DNA of 64,000 bases from Onchocerca lupi (GCA_028564675.1 JAOVVO010000073.1:124001-188000), one strand, 5' to 3'; shown: positions 49,816 to 64,000, counted from the first letter of the stretch. Numbers and translations: made by a program. The notes: generated by a model not told the origin, from the sequence alone.

Positions 49816-50975
49816 ATTTTTTTATTTTTATTTTTTTTTTTCAAATAAAAAAGATCAAAAGCGATAGCTCATCCTTCACTTATTCAGAAAAATTATAATA
49901 AATTACTATTCAGAATCTATAATAAAAATTAAGGCTGTTAAATTTGGTGAACTTTATGTCTCACTAATAGTCGGAGACTGACCTTGACTTTATTGGTAAG
50001 ACGGCCATTTCCCTGATTTTTTTTTTAATAATCAAGTTGAAAGAAAAATTTGAATGAAAAAATTAATTGCAATATAGCAATGTAACGCGACAAGAAAGGC
50101 ACTTAAACTGGCATGCATTACTTCAACTATTTTGTTCGAAAGATTTCATTCTATTTTCAATTTTCGAAAAATGCAAATTCCTTTATCGAAAATTAGTTCT
50201 TGCATTTCAGCATTCTTTTTGCTTTGCTTATATTCGCGGCGGAAGCAATGATAAATATCGGAATTTCTTGTTTTTCGTCATTTTCTTGAAAAGTCGAAAA
50301 AACTGGAAAATTCAAAGTAAAAAATACTTTAGATTTCAACATTAATCATAGTAAGAAAGAAGAAAAATGTGTAAAATCAGGAAAAAAGTTCAAAATAAAC
50401 TAATGAAATATTTTAAAATAATTAATTAAGGATAATTGATGATAGTTTCTTAAGTTATTTCGATGATAGCTTCTTGAGTTATACTTCTCACATGCATAGA
50501 TTGGATATTTTGGCTTTTCATCATGGCAATAACTTCGAGTAATGAAATTCCTTTTCATTTTCATCATTTGAATCACTCTTTCATTCATCAAAAATAGAAG
50601 ATGAAAAAAGAAAAACAAACAAACAAATAAACAAATCCAGTATTTTCAAGCTATTCGAAGAAAAGAGAATTGCTAGCTCAGTCACAATCATTTTTTCAAT
50701 TTTTGCATTAAAGGATTAAAATATTTGATCCAAAATTTAAAATGAACTGAAAAAAAAAATCAAAGATTAATGAAAAAGTAGTTTATTATTCAAATTTATA
50801 TTAAATTCGAATACCTTTTTTTTTTTTGAAAATATATTTGAATGGATGTGGATTGTGTCCGAGCAAGCTATCACAGTATGCTAAAATATAAGTATTATGT
50901 AAAATATATAAATATTAAGAATTTGCAAATATTTTCATGTTTACAACAAATAAGAAATTTTATATGTGAGTGAAC

Positions 50976-50994
50976 AATAATAATAATTAATAAT

Positions 50995-51054
<60 letters not shown>
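50976..51054. repeat. (AAT)n microsatellite
   Basis: Almost uninterrupted TAA/AAT triplets for about 75 bases. Confidence 0.95.
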
Positions 51055-51056
<2 letters not shown>

Positions 51057-51709
51057 GGAAAAAATTGAGAAAGACGACAGTAACAATTTTTAAATCTTAT
51101 CCATCATGTAATACTAAGTATATTTTTCCCTCATTGTGAAATAACTTGCTTTCATTAAATTAAATTTAATTAATTACTGAATATTCAGTAAGATTAAAAT
51201 CTAAAAGACATTATCTACCATTTCAAACATATCTGCTATATAACACTACATGTATTTTCCCCTTATTATTTATAACTTATTATTTAAATGGCTTTTTATC
51301 ACTAATAAAATAAATTAATTACTGAATATTTAATCTTACTTTCTGAAAGATATTATCCATCGCTTCAAACATACTTATCATACATGAAATTACAATGAGA
51401 GTAATCCACAAAAATGTCATCTAGAAAAGAAATTGGCCTTTATTCGAATTTCAACGGACTATTTGAATGAGGAATAAATTAATATTAATTCCCGTTATTC
51501 AATATTCTTACAGCTAATTATTTGTAAATCTTCAATGTCATGATGAAGTTAATTTGCCGATATGTAGGAAATCAATAAAATTCAGCAATGATTTTTTTTT
51601 TCTCCAAAACATAAAAAAATTGAAAACGTCATAAATGGAATGAATGGAAGTAAATCTTTTGTATAAAATGACTGATATAATTAATTTATGTCAACTAAAT
51701 AATAACCCT

Positions 51710-54700
51710 TCAAATGACTCCAGTATCACCTTTTCGACCTTCTAGATTCTGCCCTGAAATAGTGCTTGAACCATTTGGCGATTTCAACGATGTACCAGAA
51801 ATTGCGGATGATTCTTGCTTCTTCTCTGAAGAATCAATTCGCGACATAAAATTCGGTAATCTGGTGAGTTTCGCCAATACCTTCGGATCACCCAATTTCT
51901 GCTTCTCTGATTCCATGTATCGTAAACTATAAAAAAAAATAATAATTTCTTTAAAGTATTGTTGTTGACTGCAAACTTCCAAACATCCTTCAATGAAGAT
52001 CATCAGCTATGACAAAAAAATGTCATAAGTCATTGTTTAGATCAAGCAACATATGGCACAAAAATCTTTTTTTTTTCTTTAAATCAAGAACCACCGTCTG
52101 TTATCTGAAATTTACCTATTTTAAATAAATATTCGCGAAATACGAATTGCTTTTATTTGAAGAATCGAAACTAACTCTCGCATTCCATCCAGAGTTTCAC
52201 TAGTTTGCATTAATTGTTGTTTGGTGCTAGCCAAACCATGTTTCAAGGCTTCCTGTAGTACCAGTATTTGGCTCGGTCCAGTATTACTAGTTCTTCGTGA
52301 TTTTTCCTTCTCATTTAGCGCTCCGATATGATTTGCCAGCGGTCGACCGGATGGTGACGATGAAATAGGTCCATTACCGATGAGTGGAGTGGATTGTTGT
52401 TGCTGCCTAGATGATGATGGTGATGATGTGGGTATCTCTTCTCTGATATCTTGTGAAATTTTCTGAAATTATCTTCTTTCATGATTCTTTTTAGAATTAT
52501 CACTTTCAGTTCGATTTTAAAGTGACTTTGTACTGATTCCGACCAGTGAACCAGCCATTTCATCTTAGATCATAAATTCAGTTACAAATCAGATCAAAAT
52601 CTAATCAAGATACCAAAATTGACTTATTGTTTGATAGAAACTCAAAAGAAGCAAAAAATAAGTTCCAACAAACAGAAGTCCAAAGCTTAAAGCACGAATT
52701 TTGGATCCTAAAATTTGCACATTTCTGAACAAATTTTGTATAAATTTGATTCATCATATCTTTTTTATATTTTCCCAAGATTAGCTTTAATTTACTGAAT
52801 CTATTTATAATTTTTCCAATGTGAGATCCTAATGACAATGGATTGATTTGTTATTGTAATGCTTAAATTATGAAATTAAGAAGGTGTACAATATTTAGAA
52901 GTTAAGAAGTGAATAGATCAAATCATTTTAAACATTCTATCTGTATTCTCAAATCAATACTAGAAATTTTCAACAATATTTCATTATTATCAAAAAATAA
53001 TTTACTATAAGATTAAAATAAGACGTGATAATTTCTATCTTTTAAATTGACCAATGTTCGCATTCATCAGTCCATAAATTAACTAATGTTCTATTTTCGA
53101 CAAAATGCAATTTATTTAATATTTAAATAAATTCAACAACTCATAAATTAATTAACGTTCGAATTCAATGACTCATTGAGGATCGGCTGAAATGTTCGGC
53201 ATATCATTTACCTCTGTTAGCTATCATCAGTAACAATTACCTTGAGCAAAGGTGTTTTGGTAGTAATTTGTGCTTCCAACTTTCTTGCCGGATACATGGC
53301 GGTTGCTAAATGTAGTGAAGCTGGTTCAAATCGTTCTGTTTCACTAGAAAACAACGATCTTCGCCTCGATAAAGTTGGCCTATTTTGCAATTCGAATTCT
53401 CCTCTAAAATTTAAACAAAACATCAAGCAATATTATAAAACTTTTTTTTTTGATTCAAAAAATTTTACAAAATTTTCTGAAATAATTTTTTAAATATTCT
53501 TGTAAACACATAAAACTGGAGGAAAAAATTATCCAATTACTAAGAAACATTTATGGATAATTTCAAAAGTTTATGTATACGATGCTTCCGATATTCCAGG
53601 TTTCATTGAAGCTGTTGTTTGAAATCGCTCAAATTTTTTCCTTCCACTATCGATACTTCCATCTTTTGATATTTCCTTTTGTTTGCTATAATAATTTAAT
53701 TAAATGTCATAAGCTATTATATCTTGGATAATAATTCTTGCTATTTCAGAAATGACTCATCATCTTAAAGATTGTAGACTACTTGGATAAGACCAAGATT
53801 TACTGCTTGGAGCTAGTCGAATCTGGAAAGTGATGAAAACATAGTTATGAACTTATTTAATTTAAATAAACAAATTATTCATTTTGTTTTAATTATTTTG
53901 TAATTAAATTTTATTTACAAAGCCGAACTCGGAGCTTTTTTTCGTTATTTCTTGATCTTCATCGATGCTTTCCACAGTTATACTACCACTCGCTTTCACT
54001 TTTGTTTCCCATAATTTTGGATTAAATGACATCCGTTTAAATAGCGTTTCACCTTTCAATACTCCTTGCCGTTCTTTCACACGCCGACCAGTTGATGAAG
54101 GATTTTGTTGCTCTTCATCATCCTGCTCAAAATTAATCACAAAGTTCATTTTAAAGTTCGTTCAAGGTGATAATATAATCAAAGTGATGTGATTACAACG
54201 GGTTGTTTGTGTGATTTAATAAATGTTTCGGTATAGTTAATGATTGAAAACTTTAGAACCTGATAAAATATAAACAACCGATATGTTAAGAATGCATTAT
54301 ATAAAAGAAGAAAAATTAATGAGGTAAAAAAGAAAGGAAACAATGCATTTTGATTATTGTTGTAATTGTATAGCAATAATCAAAATGCTGGACCAGAATT
54401 ATATTACGAATATGGTTAAAATTATTGTGAAATTAAAAATTCTTTAATTCTAATGCCATAATTTATCATATATTTTCAGTAAAAAATTGATCTATTGAAG
54501 AAACAGTTATCCATTAACCTTGCTTATTTCTGGATTTTGACTTCGTGTTGGATAATTCAAATAATTGGTATTAGAGTTATCGGAAGATGTTGGCTGAGCA
54601 GAAATATATGATGGCAAATTTGGCATTACCTGTAAAAAAATGATAAATTGAATTTAAACTTAGAGGAAAATAGAATTTAATTTTTCTTTTGACACTGTAG

Positions 54701-57700
54701 GATTCAATTTTGTCAATTTTTAGTCAACAGAAATATTTCATTCAAGTATTGAATCTTTGCTCTTACAATCTATGATTCTATGATCATTCTATGCTTTTTA
54801 AATGCTCGATAATAGAATATATCAATGAAAATAGCAATCAGTCATTGTTAGAAATTAATTTTACCTGCGGATTGGACATAAATATATTCAGATGCGGTTC
54901 GGGTAAAGGATTTTCCGGTATTGATGGGAATGGTAATTTCTCATATTGGTCCGAAGAACTATAATCTGTTGTATCCTGAAAATTTATAAAACTTTTTCAT
55001 CAAAAATACTATTTGCAATTTTTTCCAACTAAATGATTTTCGGAGAGAAATCAGTGAAATAAGAAATAATACGAATGATGGATCCATTGATCCAGAGTTA
55101 CGATATTTGAATTTAAATCATCGATTAAGTATGAAATTGATTTAAATGGATCAAATTTGAAATTCATTGAAGTGGAATTGAAAAATAGCATAAAATAAGA
55201 CACATTATCGAAAATCAATAATACTTATAGTCGGCAAAATGCTGATATCTTGATCAGCAGATCGATCAGCATAATCGATGCACAACATATCTAATTTGTA
55301 ATAAGTAGTACTATAAACTGTAATTAGATGACTGAAATTTTGATTGCTTCGATGACGTATTTAATTTGAAAACTTAAATTAGAATACCTCCGCCCCGCTT
55401 TCTGGTTCAGTTCGAGCTTCCAAATCGTCCGATGTACGTAAATTTTTTGTTGAAATAGTGGCTTTCGATTGAATTCCCTGAGGTGGCAATGATCCGGCGC
55501 GTATGTCCGCTAATGATTGCAGCTAAAAAAAGAAGCAAAAAAAGTTAGCAATCTAGTAGAATAATTTTTAAGTTTTTCGAAAAAAATCAAATTTAAAAAT
55601 TCTCAACATATAAAATTTCAAAATCAATTTGAATTAAATTTCAAATCTTTATTAAATCTATATGATAAAATTGCATTGGAAAGAAATAGAAATTATTTGA
55701 CCTGATATGGTTTTGAAGGATCAACTGGTGGTGGTCCAGGAACTTTTGCTTCATTCTTAAACTGTTCCGATAATGAAGCAGTCAATTGGGGTGTTAGCTT
55801 TGATCCTGAAGCCTTCATTAGTAATGCTGCGGATTCTAACTTTCCTCTTGATGTTGACTGAAAATATGGATTTGAATTGAATAAAAATGAATTTGAAAAA
55901 AAATTTTGATAAGAATTAAAATTTCATCAATTATATGAGTGGAAGATGAATGTGCTTTATTACTTTATTTTTTTCTTTTTTATTTGCTAGAAAAGCAGAA
56001 AAATTTGTACTGGCTGAGTGATTTGTTCTTGAATTTCTTCGGCAAGTCTTGACTCGAGCGATTGAAGCCTTAAGACGAGTGATTGCACTTGTTCTAACAA
56101 TTCACGATTTGCATTCAACAATTGATGCGTTCGAGACTGAAATGTGATATGATATGATATGATATGTGATATGATGCATATTATATATGTGTAATTCCTG
56201 TCATTACTAAATTACACACCGGCGATTAGAAAATATCTCTTTTTATTGCAGTTAATTAATCAATTAATTAAATGAATGGAACGAATAGAAAAAGAAAGTT
56301 TTTCACTTAACTGAAATTTAACTAAATTAAATTGATGGACAAAGAAATTTCATTCACCATTTGAATTAATCAAAATGGTAGAACAGGCTCTTTTCCACTA
56401 TTTTAATTAATTAATTAACTGAATGGTAAATTTAAAGTTTTTTTTTTTGGATGATTTCTAATCTTACAATTTGAGAATAAAAGATGATATAAACCTGTGC
56501 TTCTATTCGAGCAGTTGTCTCACTTGTCAACTGATCTCTTAATAATTGCACCTGGCAACTTGCCACTTGAGCAGTTTGTTGAGCTTGATCCAATTGCGAA
56601 CGTATTAAATGTTGATTATACTGTAACAAATAATTTTAGACAATGGAAAAAAAGAAAAAAACTAGTAGCTTATTCACACAATAAGCTAACAAGATTTTAT
56701 TTTTATGCAAAAATCTGATACAATGCTACTAAGATTAGATTACTTGTGCAATAATCCAAGAATCCGCCGATTATCGAGCGAAAAAAAAATGAATAAATTG
56801 ATCTGATTTCGAATAAATAACATTTCAGGAATCAGACAATTGATTGCTACATTTCAATTTTTATTATTTAGAACTTAATTCAATCTAATAATTCAAAAAT
56901 CATTCCGAGAATATGCACCTGATCTAATGATAAACTAAGCTGATAGCTGGAGAGATCTTGTCCTTCAAGAGGACTTCCAGGAATGTTCGGATTTGTAGTC
57001 GAGGACTGCTCGGAGGTATTCCTCGGTAATGGCAGAGTTGAATAAGGCGATAATAAATATGGTGAACTGAGTCCATATGGCATCGATACTGATGGTGCCA
57101 TCATTGGCATCTAAAAAAATAACTTTCTAAAATGCCTAAAATTTAAGGAAAAATATTTTTGAAATATAAAAGATATCATTGTTCAATTTTATTGATTAGA
57201 TATTTTATCAAGAATAGATCAATCGTTTACTAAATTTTATCTTTTAACGATGGCGTCTGCCTCTATGAAATATCTTAGCAGGATATCATTCTATCTTAAT
57301 TATCAAGTTTTTTTATTTTTAAAAGATGCATCATAGAAAATGAATTAGGAGAAAAAAACTAATTTCAAAAGTTTCTAAATAGAAATTAAGAAGTTGAATA
57401 TTAAATTTTGAGTCAGTAGGGGAAAACAGAACAAACAGGATAATAAGGCATAGTCGGCAAACCACGTTGATCGAGTGTTTGAACTGATTGGAACTGACCA
57501 GAGGTCACATGTGGTCCCCATGTCATTGAATGCGGTAAAGTAGAGGAACCGGATACAAATGGCAGTGGATCACTGTAATATGCAAAAACGACTCAGCTAA
57601 TTAAAATTCAAAAAGTAACAATCAGTGGATCAAATATTTACGGAATATGAGAAAAAATCAATGAAAATGCACGAAGCTTGAAGTTAAGTGATTTTAGGCT

Positions 57701-60700
57701 TCATTTTTCAATAGTTAATTTGCATTCATTTCAACTTCAATAAATGACTTCATGCAAAAGAGCAGAAATTAGTTGAGAAAGTATGAAAAATAACAAGTTA
57801 TAGAGAAAAATTAGCGAACGATTACCCGGTAAGGACTGTTGGATTTCCGGAAGTTGAAGCGGGCTGAGGTGTTTGATGCGCTGAAGTTGCTGATGGTAAT
57901 TTTTGCGCTTCACCAGAAGTGCTTGCTTGAGCAGTAGTAGTAGAGAAGATTGTCGCTTCTACTGCATTCGATGGATTTGAGATTGAATCGGAACCTTTTT
58001 GTGCCCCAAACTAAAATTTCACTCACATTCAATACTTTGAACCATTTCAAATATATTATTTTTATAACTATTAATTACTCATTATACGGCATTACAGTAA
58101 CATTAGTACGATATCACAGTAAAGATCAATACGGTAATACAGTACTTTTAATGCTTAACTGTCAATATTTGCATATATATATATATATAATAATCGTAAT
58201 GAAAGATAGTTATGGCAATAAAAATACTATGGAATGATGCTTTTGCATGTAAATAGGTGTGGTAGATGTCACAAGTGCTGATGGTTGTTCATCCGATGGT
58301 GATGGACTACGTGAAGCTTCAGTTACTTTCGCTAACTTTTCTTCTATTTCAGTGTGTTCACCTTCGATACTTGTGAGTGAATCTGTAATTAATAGAATAT
58401 TGATCAATGCTACTATCACAAGAATTAGTGATAAGTAACTTTTTTGGTTTGATTCAAAAAACTGTAAATTCGCAGAATTCTGAAGAAAACCTTTTTTTTT
58501 TTTTTTTTTTTGTTTTCAGAATGATTTATTATACAAGCAATATTCTATTTGCTGATTATGTTCAAAATTATTTTGAACTAATTTTACCATTCATTTGAAT
58601 TATAAATCATATTTATGAACTTCATGAAAATATCAAATTTGTTAATGCAAATTATTTGCGAAATATTCACTGTTAAATAAATAATAATTTAAAATAACAA
58701 TAAACTTTTAATATTTGTATTATTAGACAAACATTCATTTTCTTAATATTTTGAACGAATTAAAAATCATTCGATATAAGTTAAAAGTAACGGATACACT
58801 CTGCAATTTGTTAGAGAATTTTGTGATAATAATGAAAGGGAAATAAAACTTAGTTACTTTCTATATTAAAAAAAAAAAAAAAAAAGGATTTAATAAAGTA
58901 CGTTGAAAGGAAACCATAAATTATATGAAAAAAAGAAAAAAAAAAGGAAGAGAAATTGAAATGAAGCATCTGATGAAAGTTAGAATTTCGTTATTTTTCA
59001 TATTTAAAAAAAAAAAAAAAAAAAAAAAAACTTAGAATTTAATAGAGCATGCTGGAAGAAAACTATAAATCATACCGAAAAAAAAGAAAAGAAGGAAAAA
59101 AAAAGGAAGAGAAATTGAAATGAATTATCTGATGAAATTTAGTGAAGATGATACGAGAATAGAAGAAGTGTACAAAAGCAGATGTTAAGTTCAGATAAGA
59201 GATATTCCAAAGAGACTGAAATTGATTAGAAGTTAAATCCGTTTTATTCGGAACGATGAACTGTTGCTAAAAGAAAAAAAAAATCATTATTAATAGTCCG
59301 CTTAGCAAGTAGTAAAAATTACACATATTTTTGGATTCTCTCTTACAATCTTTAATGCCTAGTTCATATAAATGAGGTCAAGAAGATAGAATCTTACGCA
59401 AAATAGAAGTCTTGAAAGAATTTCAACTTCTTACTTACCGATTAGATTATTAATTTTATCACTGATAATGAAAAATTTGTGGCGCTCCTTTTTGTTTCGT
59501 GGAATCATTTGCTGTGATTTAATATCTCTTGCATCAAAATCATCATCGTCTAATTCTTTCGCATTCTCGATTGAAAATATATTCAACTTTCTCGGAGGAT
59601 GCTTTGGATGACGGTCGCTACAGTTTTTCTGTTTTTTGAAGAAGCCAGACTTCTGTATCATGATATTTTTAATGCAATCTAACAGGAAGTTTTGAATAGT
59701 TTAATAGAAAATTGATATTTTTTAAAATCTCAGATATTTGGATGATATGAAAAAAAAAAAAAAGCTTTTCTGATTCTTAATTTCTCCAAAGAGAAATGAA
59801 ACCCGAAAAATTATTTTGGATCAAATAAAAACAAAGTACAGTAATCAAACGATGTTGATGCTTTTCTTCTATATATATTACATAATTTCGTATGCATTTT
59901 TGAAGCAAATTTAAGCAAAAAATTTTTTTATCAAATAGAAAATAAGAAAAATTGTAAAAAATGATAAAATGACCATACTGATATAAACAAATAAATCATT
60001 CTTCTTGAGATCGATTCTGTTCTAATCGGAGTGATGAAGAAGAAGAAGTATGATTTGATGAAAAGAACAATAAAATCGAAATTTATTCTTCTGCAGGTTA
60101 CAAATTATTTGCAAATAGCATTTTCGTAAAGCAGTCCTTGAAAATGACAGCAGTGATAAAATTTTGAAATGATAGCAATGGTGATTGTTTGAAAAGAGCA
60201 AAGGCAGCATTAAGTTGAAATTTGATAAGGCATCTCTGATATGTCATACACCTTTCAATCATACATATTAATTCGCACTGAATTAGACGAGAAGGAATAG
60301 AAAAAGCAAGAAGATTTCGTGAAAAAGTGGTAAACACCTGTAGAAATCAACAGGAATGATTTGACACTTATGAAACTCATGTCACTTTGAACTCATCGGA
60401 AGACTTTTCTTCTTAAGTAAAATAGGAATTAATAGCGTAGATCGACAATTTTTTTTTCGATCAATTTGAAAAAGTTTCTGTATCAAATAAAAAGCATAAA
60501 TTAGCAGGAATAAATCACAGATCAGATTTTTGCTTAATTCGATTATACTCAATTTCTGATCCAATAAAAAGAAAATTGCTATTATTTATCAGATGTATAG
60601 AAGATCATCAAATTCTTCATAGTTATGCATAAATTTAAGAAATTCCTCTGATCTTGGTATAATTTTAAGAAATCTTCAAATTACAACTTTTGATGTCTGA

Positions 60701-62443
60701 AGATAGTTTGATACCAACTGTTTTCAGAAACGTCCATCAATCATTTCCTTTCAATTAGGAAAAAAATTATAGTTAAGGCTTTTTGTAATCTTTGAATACT
60801 TAACTATTATATTTAAATTTTACGAAGGCTCATCTATATCCATGACAACTATTTAATTTTCTTTATAGCAAACAAAATGCAATTATTCGACCGCTTGAAA
60901 ACTAATCAATTGGAATTAAAAAGTAATGATATATTATATAAAAAAAAATGACAACTAAAATTTTTATTTTTCTGAATTTCCATCTAACGTATAATCAACG
61001 AATAATTATTCCAAATCATTAAGATGACTTGAGATAACAATATCATTTGAATCTATTCAAATGATATTATTCTTCAAACGTCATTATTACTAGTTAATCT
61101 AAATCTGTAACCAACTTTTCATTAGATCGTAAATAACATTCCGCAAAATATTCCAATTACTCCATAACTATGAAGATGATTTAAGATATTTTAAAATTTT
61201 TTTTTTTTTTTTTTTTTGGGAAAAAGCAATGAAAACAAAAATTACTGCGAATTCTCATAATTTTTAAATACCACTTAAAGAGAAATATAGGGAATTTCTC
61301 TGAGATAAATGGATACAATAAAATGAAGGGAGAGTTAGGAGGAATTTTCAGCGTAGAAAAGTTTCTTTTCTTAGTGATAGCGAGAAAAAGATCAATTGTG
61401 TTTCGCTATACATTTGAAAAAACTGAAAATGTGACTGATGAATGAATTATGTGGATTTGCACTGATCAACTCTCGAATAATCGATGGCTTGACTATAAAT
61501 GATTTATGGATGGCTATAAGTAAGATAATAATTACACAAATTGACAGCTTCACAGTTTTTGTGAAATTTCACGAAAATTTGAAAAATTATTTCACAGTTT
61601 TTGCGAAGTTTTACGAAAATTTGAAAAAAAAAAAAAAGAAAAAAACGGAGAAGATACTTAATTAATCATTGATCTAATATCTGAATAGGAATCAATCATT
61701 CAACTATTAAACTGGTTAATTCATATGAAGACTAATTAATAGAAAGTTTGCCAAAATTATAATTATCAATTAATTGTTACATGAATTAATTAATTTAGTA
61801 ATTAAATGAATTTTACATTAAAATTTCCACTTTTTATTGTTATATTATAATCACCATCAAAATATTTCATGCATTTGCTGATGATTAAAACAAACTATTG
61901 TTATTTTTTAACTAAACTAATTAATTTATTTATGAATATGATGGTTTTTTGAATCATAAAAGGTTTTCCAAAATCTTGTTTATTTGCAACGTAATGATTC
62001 AGTCATACTGTAACTAAAAACGTAAATTATCGCACTTTAAAATCCAAATAAAAGCATCATTTCTCACGTTTACTGATCAATAAAATAAATTTTTGACAAG
62101 TAATAAAAAAGATTTAAAAAATTGAAGCCGATGAAAATCTATTTATTAGTGCTGCATGCAATAAGATGTTAATAGCATTGTTGATGAGAAAAAAAAAAAT
62201 TAAAACCTTCTGCGAAATGAATCTTTCAATTTTACTCATAACAAAAAATCAATTTTCTTATTACTAAAATTGATTCATAATTTTTAGCTAATAAAAGGAA
62301 AAAGAAGAAAACTTACTTTTATTTTTTGCATTGTAACCATTTTCTGAATCTTCTTGATACTTCTCTTGCATCTGTTCCTGTGCTACTTTATGACATATTT
62401 CAAATGCTTGGCCGATTGTTCGTACCACACGCATTGCTTGACT
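51710..62443 (-). CDS. dyc-1: DYC-1, CAPON/NOS1AP-like adaptor (5' part outside window)
   Basis: Exons seen, in order: 62317-62443, 59439-59652, 58228-58382, 57826-58010, 57437-57572, 56919-57110, 56495-56620, 56011-56136, 55702-55857, 55388-55522, 54865-54975, 54519-54629, 53919-54122, 53581-53685, 53241-53403, 52176-52462, 51710-51926. The first holds the C-terminal helix of a PTB domain (AMRVVRTIGQAFEICHK), as in NOS1AP. A long Ser/Pro/Thr-rich middle and two coiled-coil exons (containing QLDQAQQTAQVA and THQLLNANRELLEQ) match the DYC-1/NOS1AP C-terminal half. The protein ends GDTGVI, a possible PDZ-type ligand. In C. elegans, DYC-1 acts in muscle with the dystrophin complex and dense-body proteins. 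Upstream PTB exons lie past base 64000. The junction from 53919 to 53685 does not fit in phase, so a small exon or another acceptor is missing. Confidence 0.9.
56141..56176. repeat. (ATGAT)n-type short tandem repeat in a dyc-1 intron
   Basis: Several copies of a GATAT/ATGAT unit follow the 5' border of the THQLLN exon. Confidence 0.8.
58862..59145. repeat. Diverged tandem duplication of about 145-150 bp in a dyc-1 intron
   Basis: Two consecutive blocks share the order A-run, TTTAATAxAGxAxGxTGxAAG, A-rich purine tract, GGAAGAGAAATTGAAATGAA, then ATCTGATGAAA. The first is about 58862-58992 and the second about 59005-59145. The copies differ at several sites, so the duplication is not very recent. 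Confidence 0.85.
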
Positions 62444-64000
62444 CTGAAAATATATTTTAATGGAAATAATAAGCAAAATTCCTGCTAAAATAAATTGGAC
62501 TTTCTTTCTTTCTTTTTTTTTTTTGTAAAAAACAAGGTTAAATGTTTAATTTCATTTAAAAAACAATGAAAATAGCAGAAGAATAATGTAAAAACGGAAG
62601 ATGAAATTTGATTCGTTATTTTAACAAAAGATCAAGGATTGTTTGTTTGATATTCTACTGATACTTTTTATATTGTCAACTTTAATAATAAACTCAATAT
62701 CAATAATTTAATTTTTATACTCAATTCACTTTAACTACGCAGTGAAAGTAATGAAAATATGCTTCTAATAAAATGTATATTTTTCATCTTTCGATTTTCC
62801 GAATAAATAAGAAATTCAGTATAATCGTTATATATGAAAAATACTATTGCTATTTATATTTTTCGAAAATGAAGAATTAGCCACTGTAGGATTAGGCAAA
62901 ATAATTAAAATATATAATCAAATGATTTAATCAATATTTCAGACTAACTGAAGTCTGAAAAATTTCATCCTGAATATTTAGAATTGACTGAAAGTTCAAA
63001 ATTATCTACAGAAGTAGCTAAAGCAATAAATCATTTCAGCTGCAAATGTTTGGGTTTGCTTTTCAAGACCATGAAGTGAGACTGAATAAGTTCATTTTTC
63101 TACTTCTATCCTTAGGTTTACTTTTTTTAAAGCATCGAAATTATTAAATCAAAAAGTAATCTAAATGAATTCAATAAACATGTTAATATAATAAATATGG
63201 AATTTAAATTGATGCATAATTTAAAAATTTTGATGATCTTCTGCAAAATTGACTTTATTCTTTCGGAATTTTTTTATTTTTTTGTACTTTAAATAGTTAT
63301 TTAAAAAAAAAAAAGAAAAAAAAGAAATATATATCATATCTTTTAGTCATAGGAATAAGCATAACAGACATAGTAGTATAAGCTTTTAGCAAATCGTCTA
63401 GTTATTCAAAGAGTTCAATTTTCAATATTTTGTTTGTTAAGATGTCTAAACAGATGATCGACATCTTTTGAAAAAAAAATATTATATATATGACGTTTAA
63501 TGAAGTAATCAATTGATGGCAGGAAAATGAATTTGAAAATTTCAAGAAAGAGTTATATCATTTGATGCCTTTTGAAAATTCGAAAAAAAAAAAAGAAAGA
63601 ACGAAAAACTACAATTGTTTTCAAAAAATATCGCAATTGAAGTATTCAAGATGATATGATTGAATGGACTTTAACCTTTGAAAGATGAAATAATATTTTT
63701 TCATGCCATATGCTATTCTTTCATCATTTCATTGACGTCGTCGTTTTAGACTTTTGCAAGAAATTGTAAGGTAGAAAAAAAGAAAAATGAAAAAAATGAT
63801 AAGTTAAATTTGATAGCTAAAAATATCATATTTTTTATTTTCTTCTCGTTGACGTGAAATTTCGGAAGAAATTTTGTTCTTTTTCACAATTCAATTTCAT
63901 TTTTAAATTTATCAAAAAATAATACTTTATCAAATGATATTAAAACATTCTGGAAATAAATGTGATAACAATAAATGTTTACTTCCGATGAAAAATGTAA
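62444..64000 (-). other. Probable long intron of dyc-1
   Basis: The exon at 62317-62443 starts at a TTTTCAG acceptor, so the gene must continue to the right. I find no PTB-domain exon before base 64000, so this stretch is read as intron. It is AT-rich with A-runs near 63302 and 63583 and no other feature recognised. Confidence 0.6.

Larger units (their letters stand above)
49097..51709. other. Convergent intergenic region between the channel gene and dyc-1
   Basis: The 3' ends of two genes face each other here. It holds an AATAAA, a large foldback, and an AAT microsatellite, listed separately. The open frame at 50067-50345 (92 codons, no ATG start) is Phe/Lys-rich and unsupported. Confidence 0.6.

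Noticed and set aside
50067..50345. 92-codon plus-strand frame
   Set aside because: It lacks an ATG start, is Phe/Lys-rich and has no splice partner.
1..64000. Wolbachia insert, transposon open frames or viral integrations
   Set aside because: No intron-free bacterial-type gene, transposase, reverse transcriptase or capsid motif was recognised in either strand.

Overview
This window is AT-rich, intron-dense eukaryotic nuclear DNA, most likely from a spirurid/filarial nematode. The evidence is short introns with GT...TTTTCAG-type borders, splice acceptors a few to 76 bases upstream of several start codons (as expected for spliced-leader addition), a C. elegans-like SMC-4 with a long C-terminal tail, and a DYC-1/CAPON gene. 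No species can be fixed from this alone. I saw no bacterial operon, CRISPR array, phage or Wolbachia-like insert.

Left part (1-17.2 kb): the 5' half of a HAD-family phosphatase like pseudouridine-5'-phosphatase (minus) is divergent from a complete 13-exon NOL9/Grc3 polynucleotide 5'-kinase gene (plus). A 6.5 kb gene-poor stretch follows, then a five-exon gene (minus) for a secreted His/Gly-rich protein that I do not recognise. Centre (17.2-28.5 kb): a complete 33-exon smc-4 gene (condensin ATPase, minus, about 1,555 aa in my model).

Right of smc-4 (30-45 kb): small orphan genes with no recognised family. These are a possibly frameshifted minus-strand gene at 30.2-31.4 kb, a Cys-rich plus-strand gene at 31.7-32.8 kb, a small secreted Cys-containing protein (minus, 33.6-34.8 kb), and a basic-tailed protein (plus, 35.5-36.4 kb) preceded by a perfect 25-bp hairpin. 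From 36.4 to 44 kb is repeat-rich sequence with only weak coding signals.

Right part (45.2-64 kb): a complete eight-exon gene for a divergent Cys-loop ligand-gated ion channel subunit (plus, 450 aa), then dyc-1 (CAPON/NOS1AP homologue, minus). The dyc-1 PTB-domain 5' end lies beyond base 64,000.

The genes are independent single-gene units. Exon maps were made by hand from splice signals and reading-frame continuity. For smc-4, the NOL9 homologue, the channel and the His-rich gene every junction keeps frame and the summed CDS is divisible by three. The orphan models are less certain. I found no multi-gene novel system. The most unusual items are the orphan secreted proteins, the channel's divergent pore region, and two large foldback repeats.
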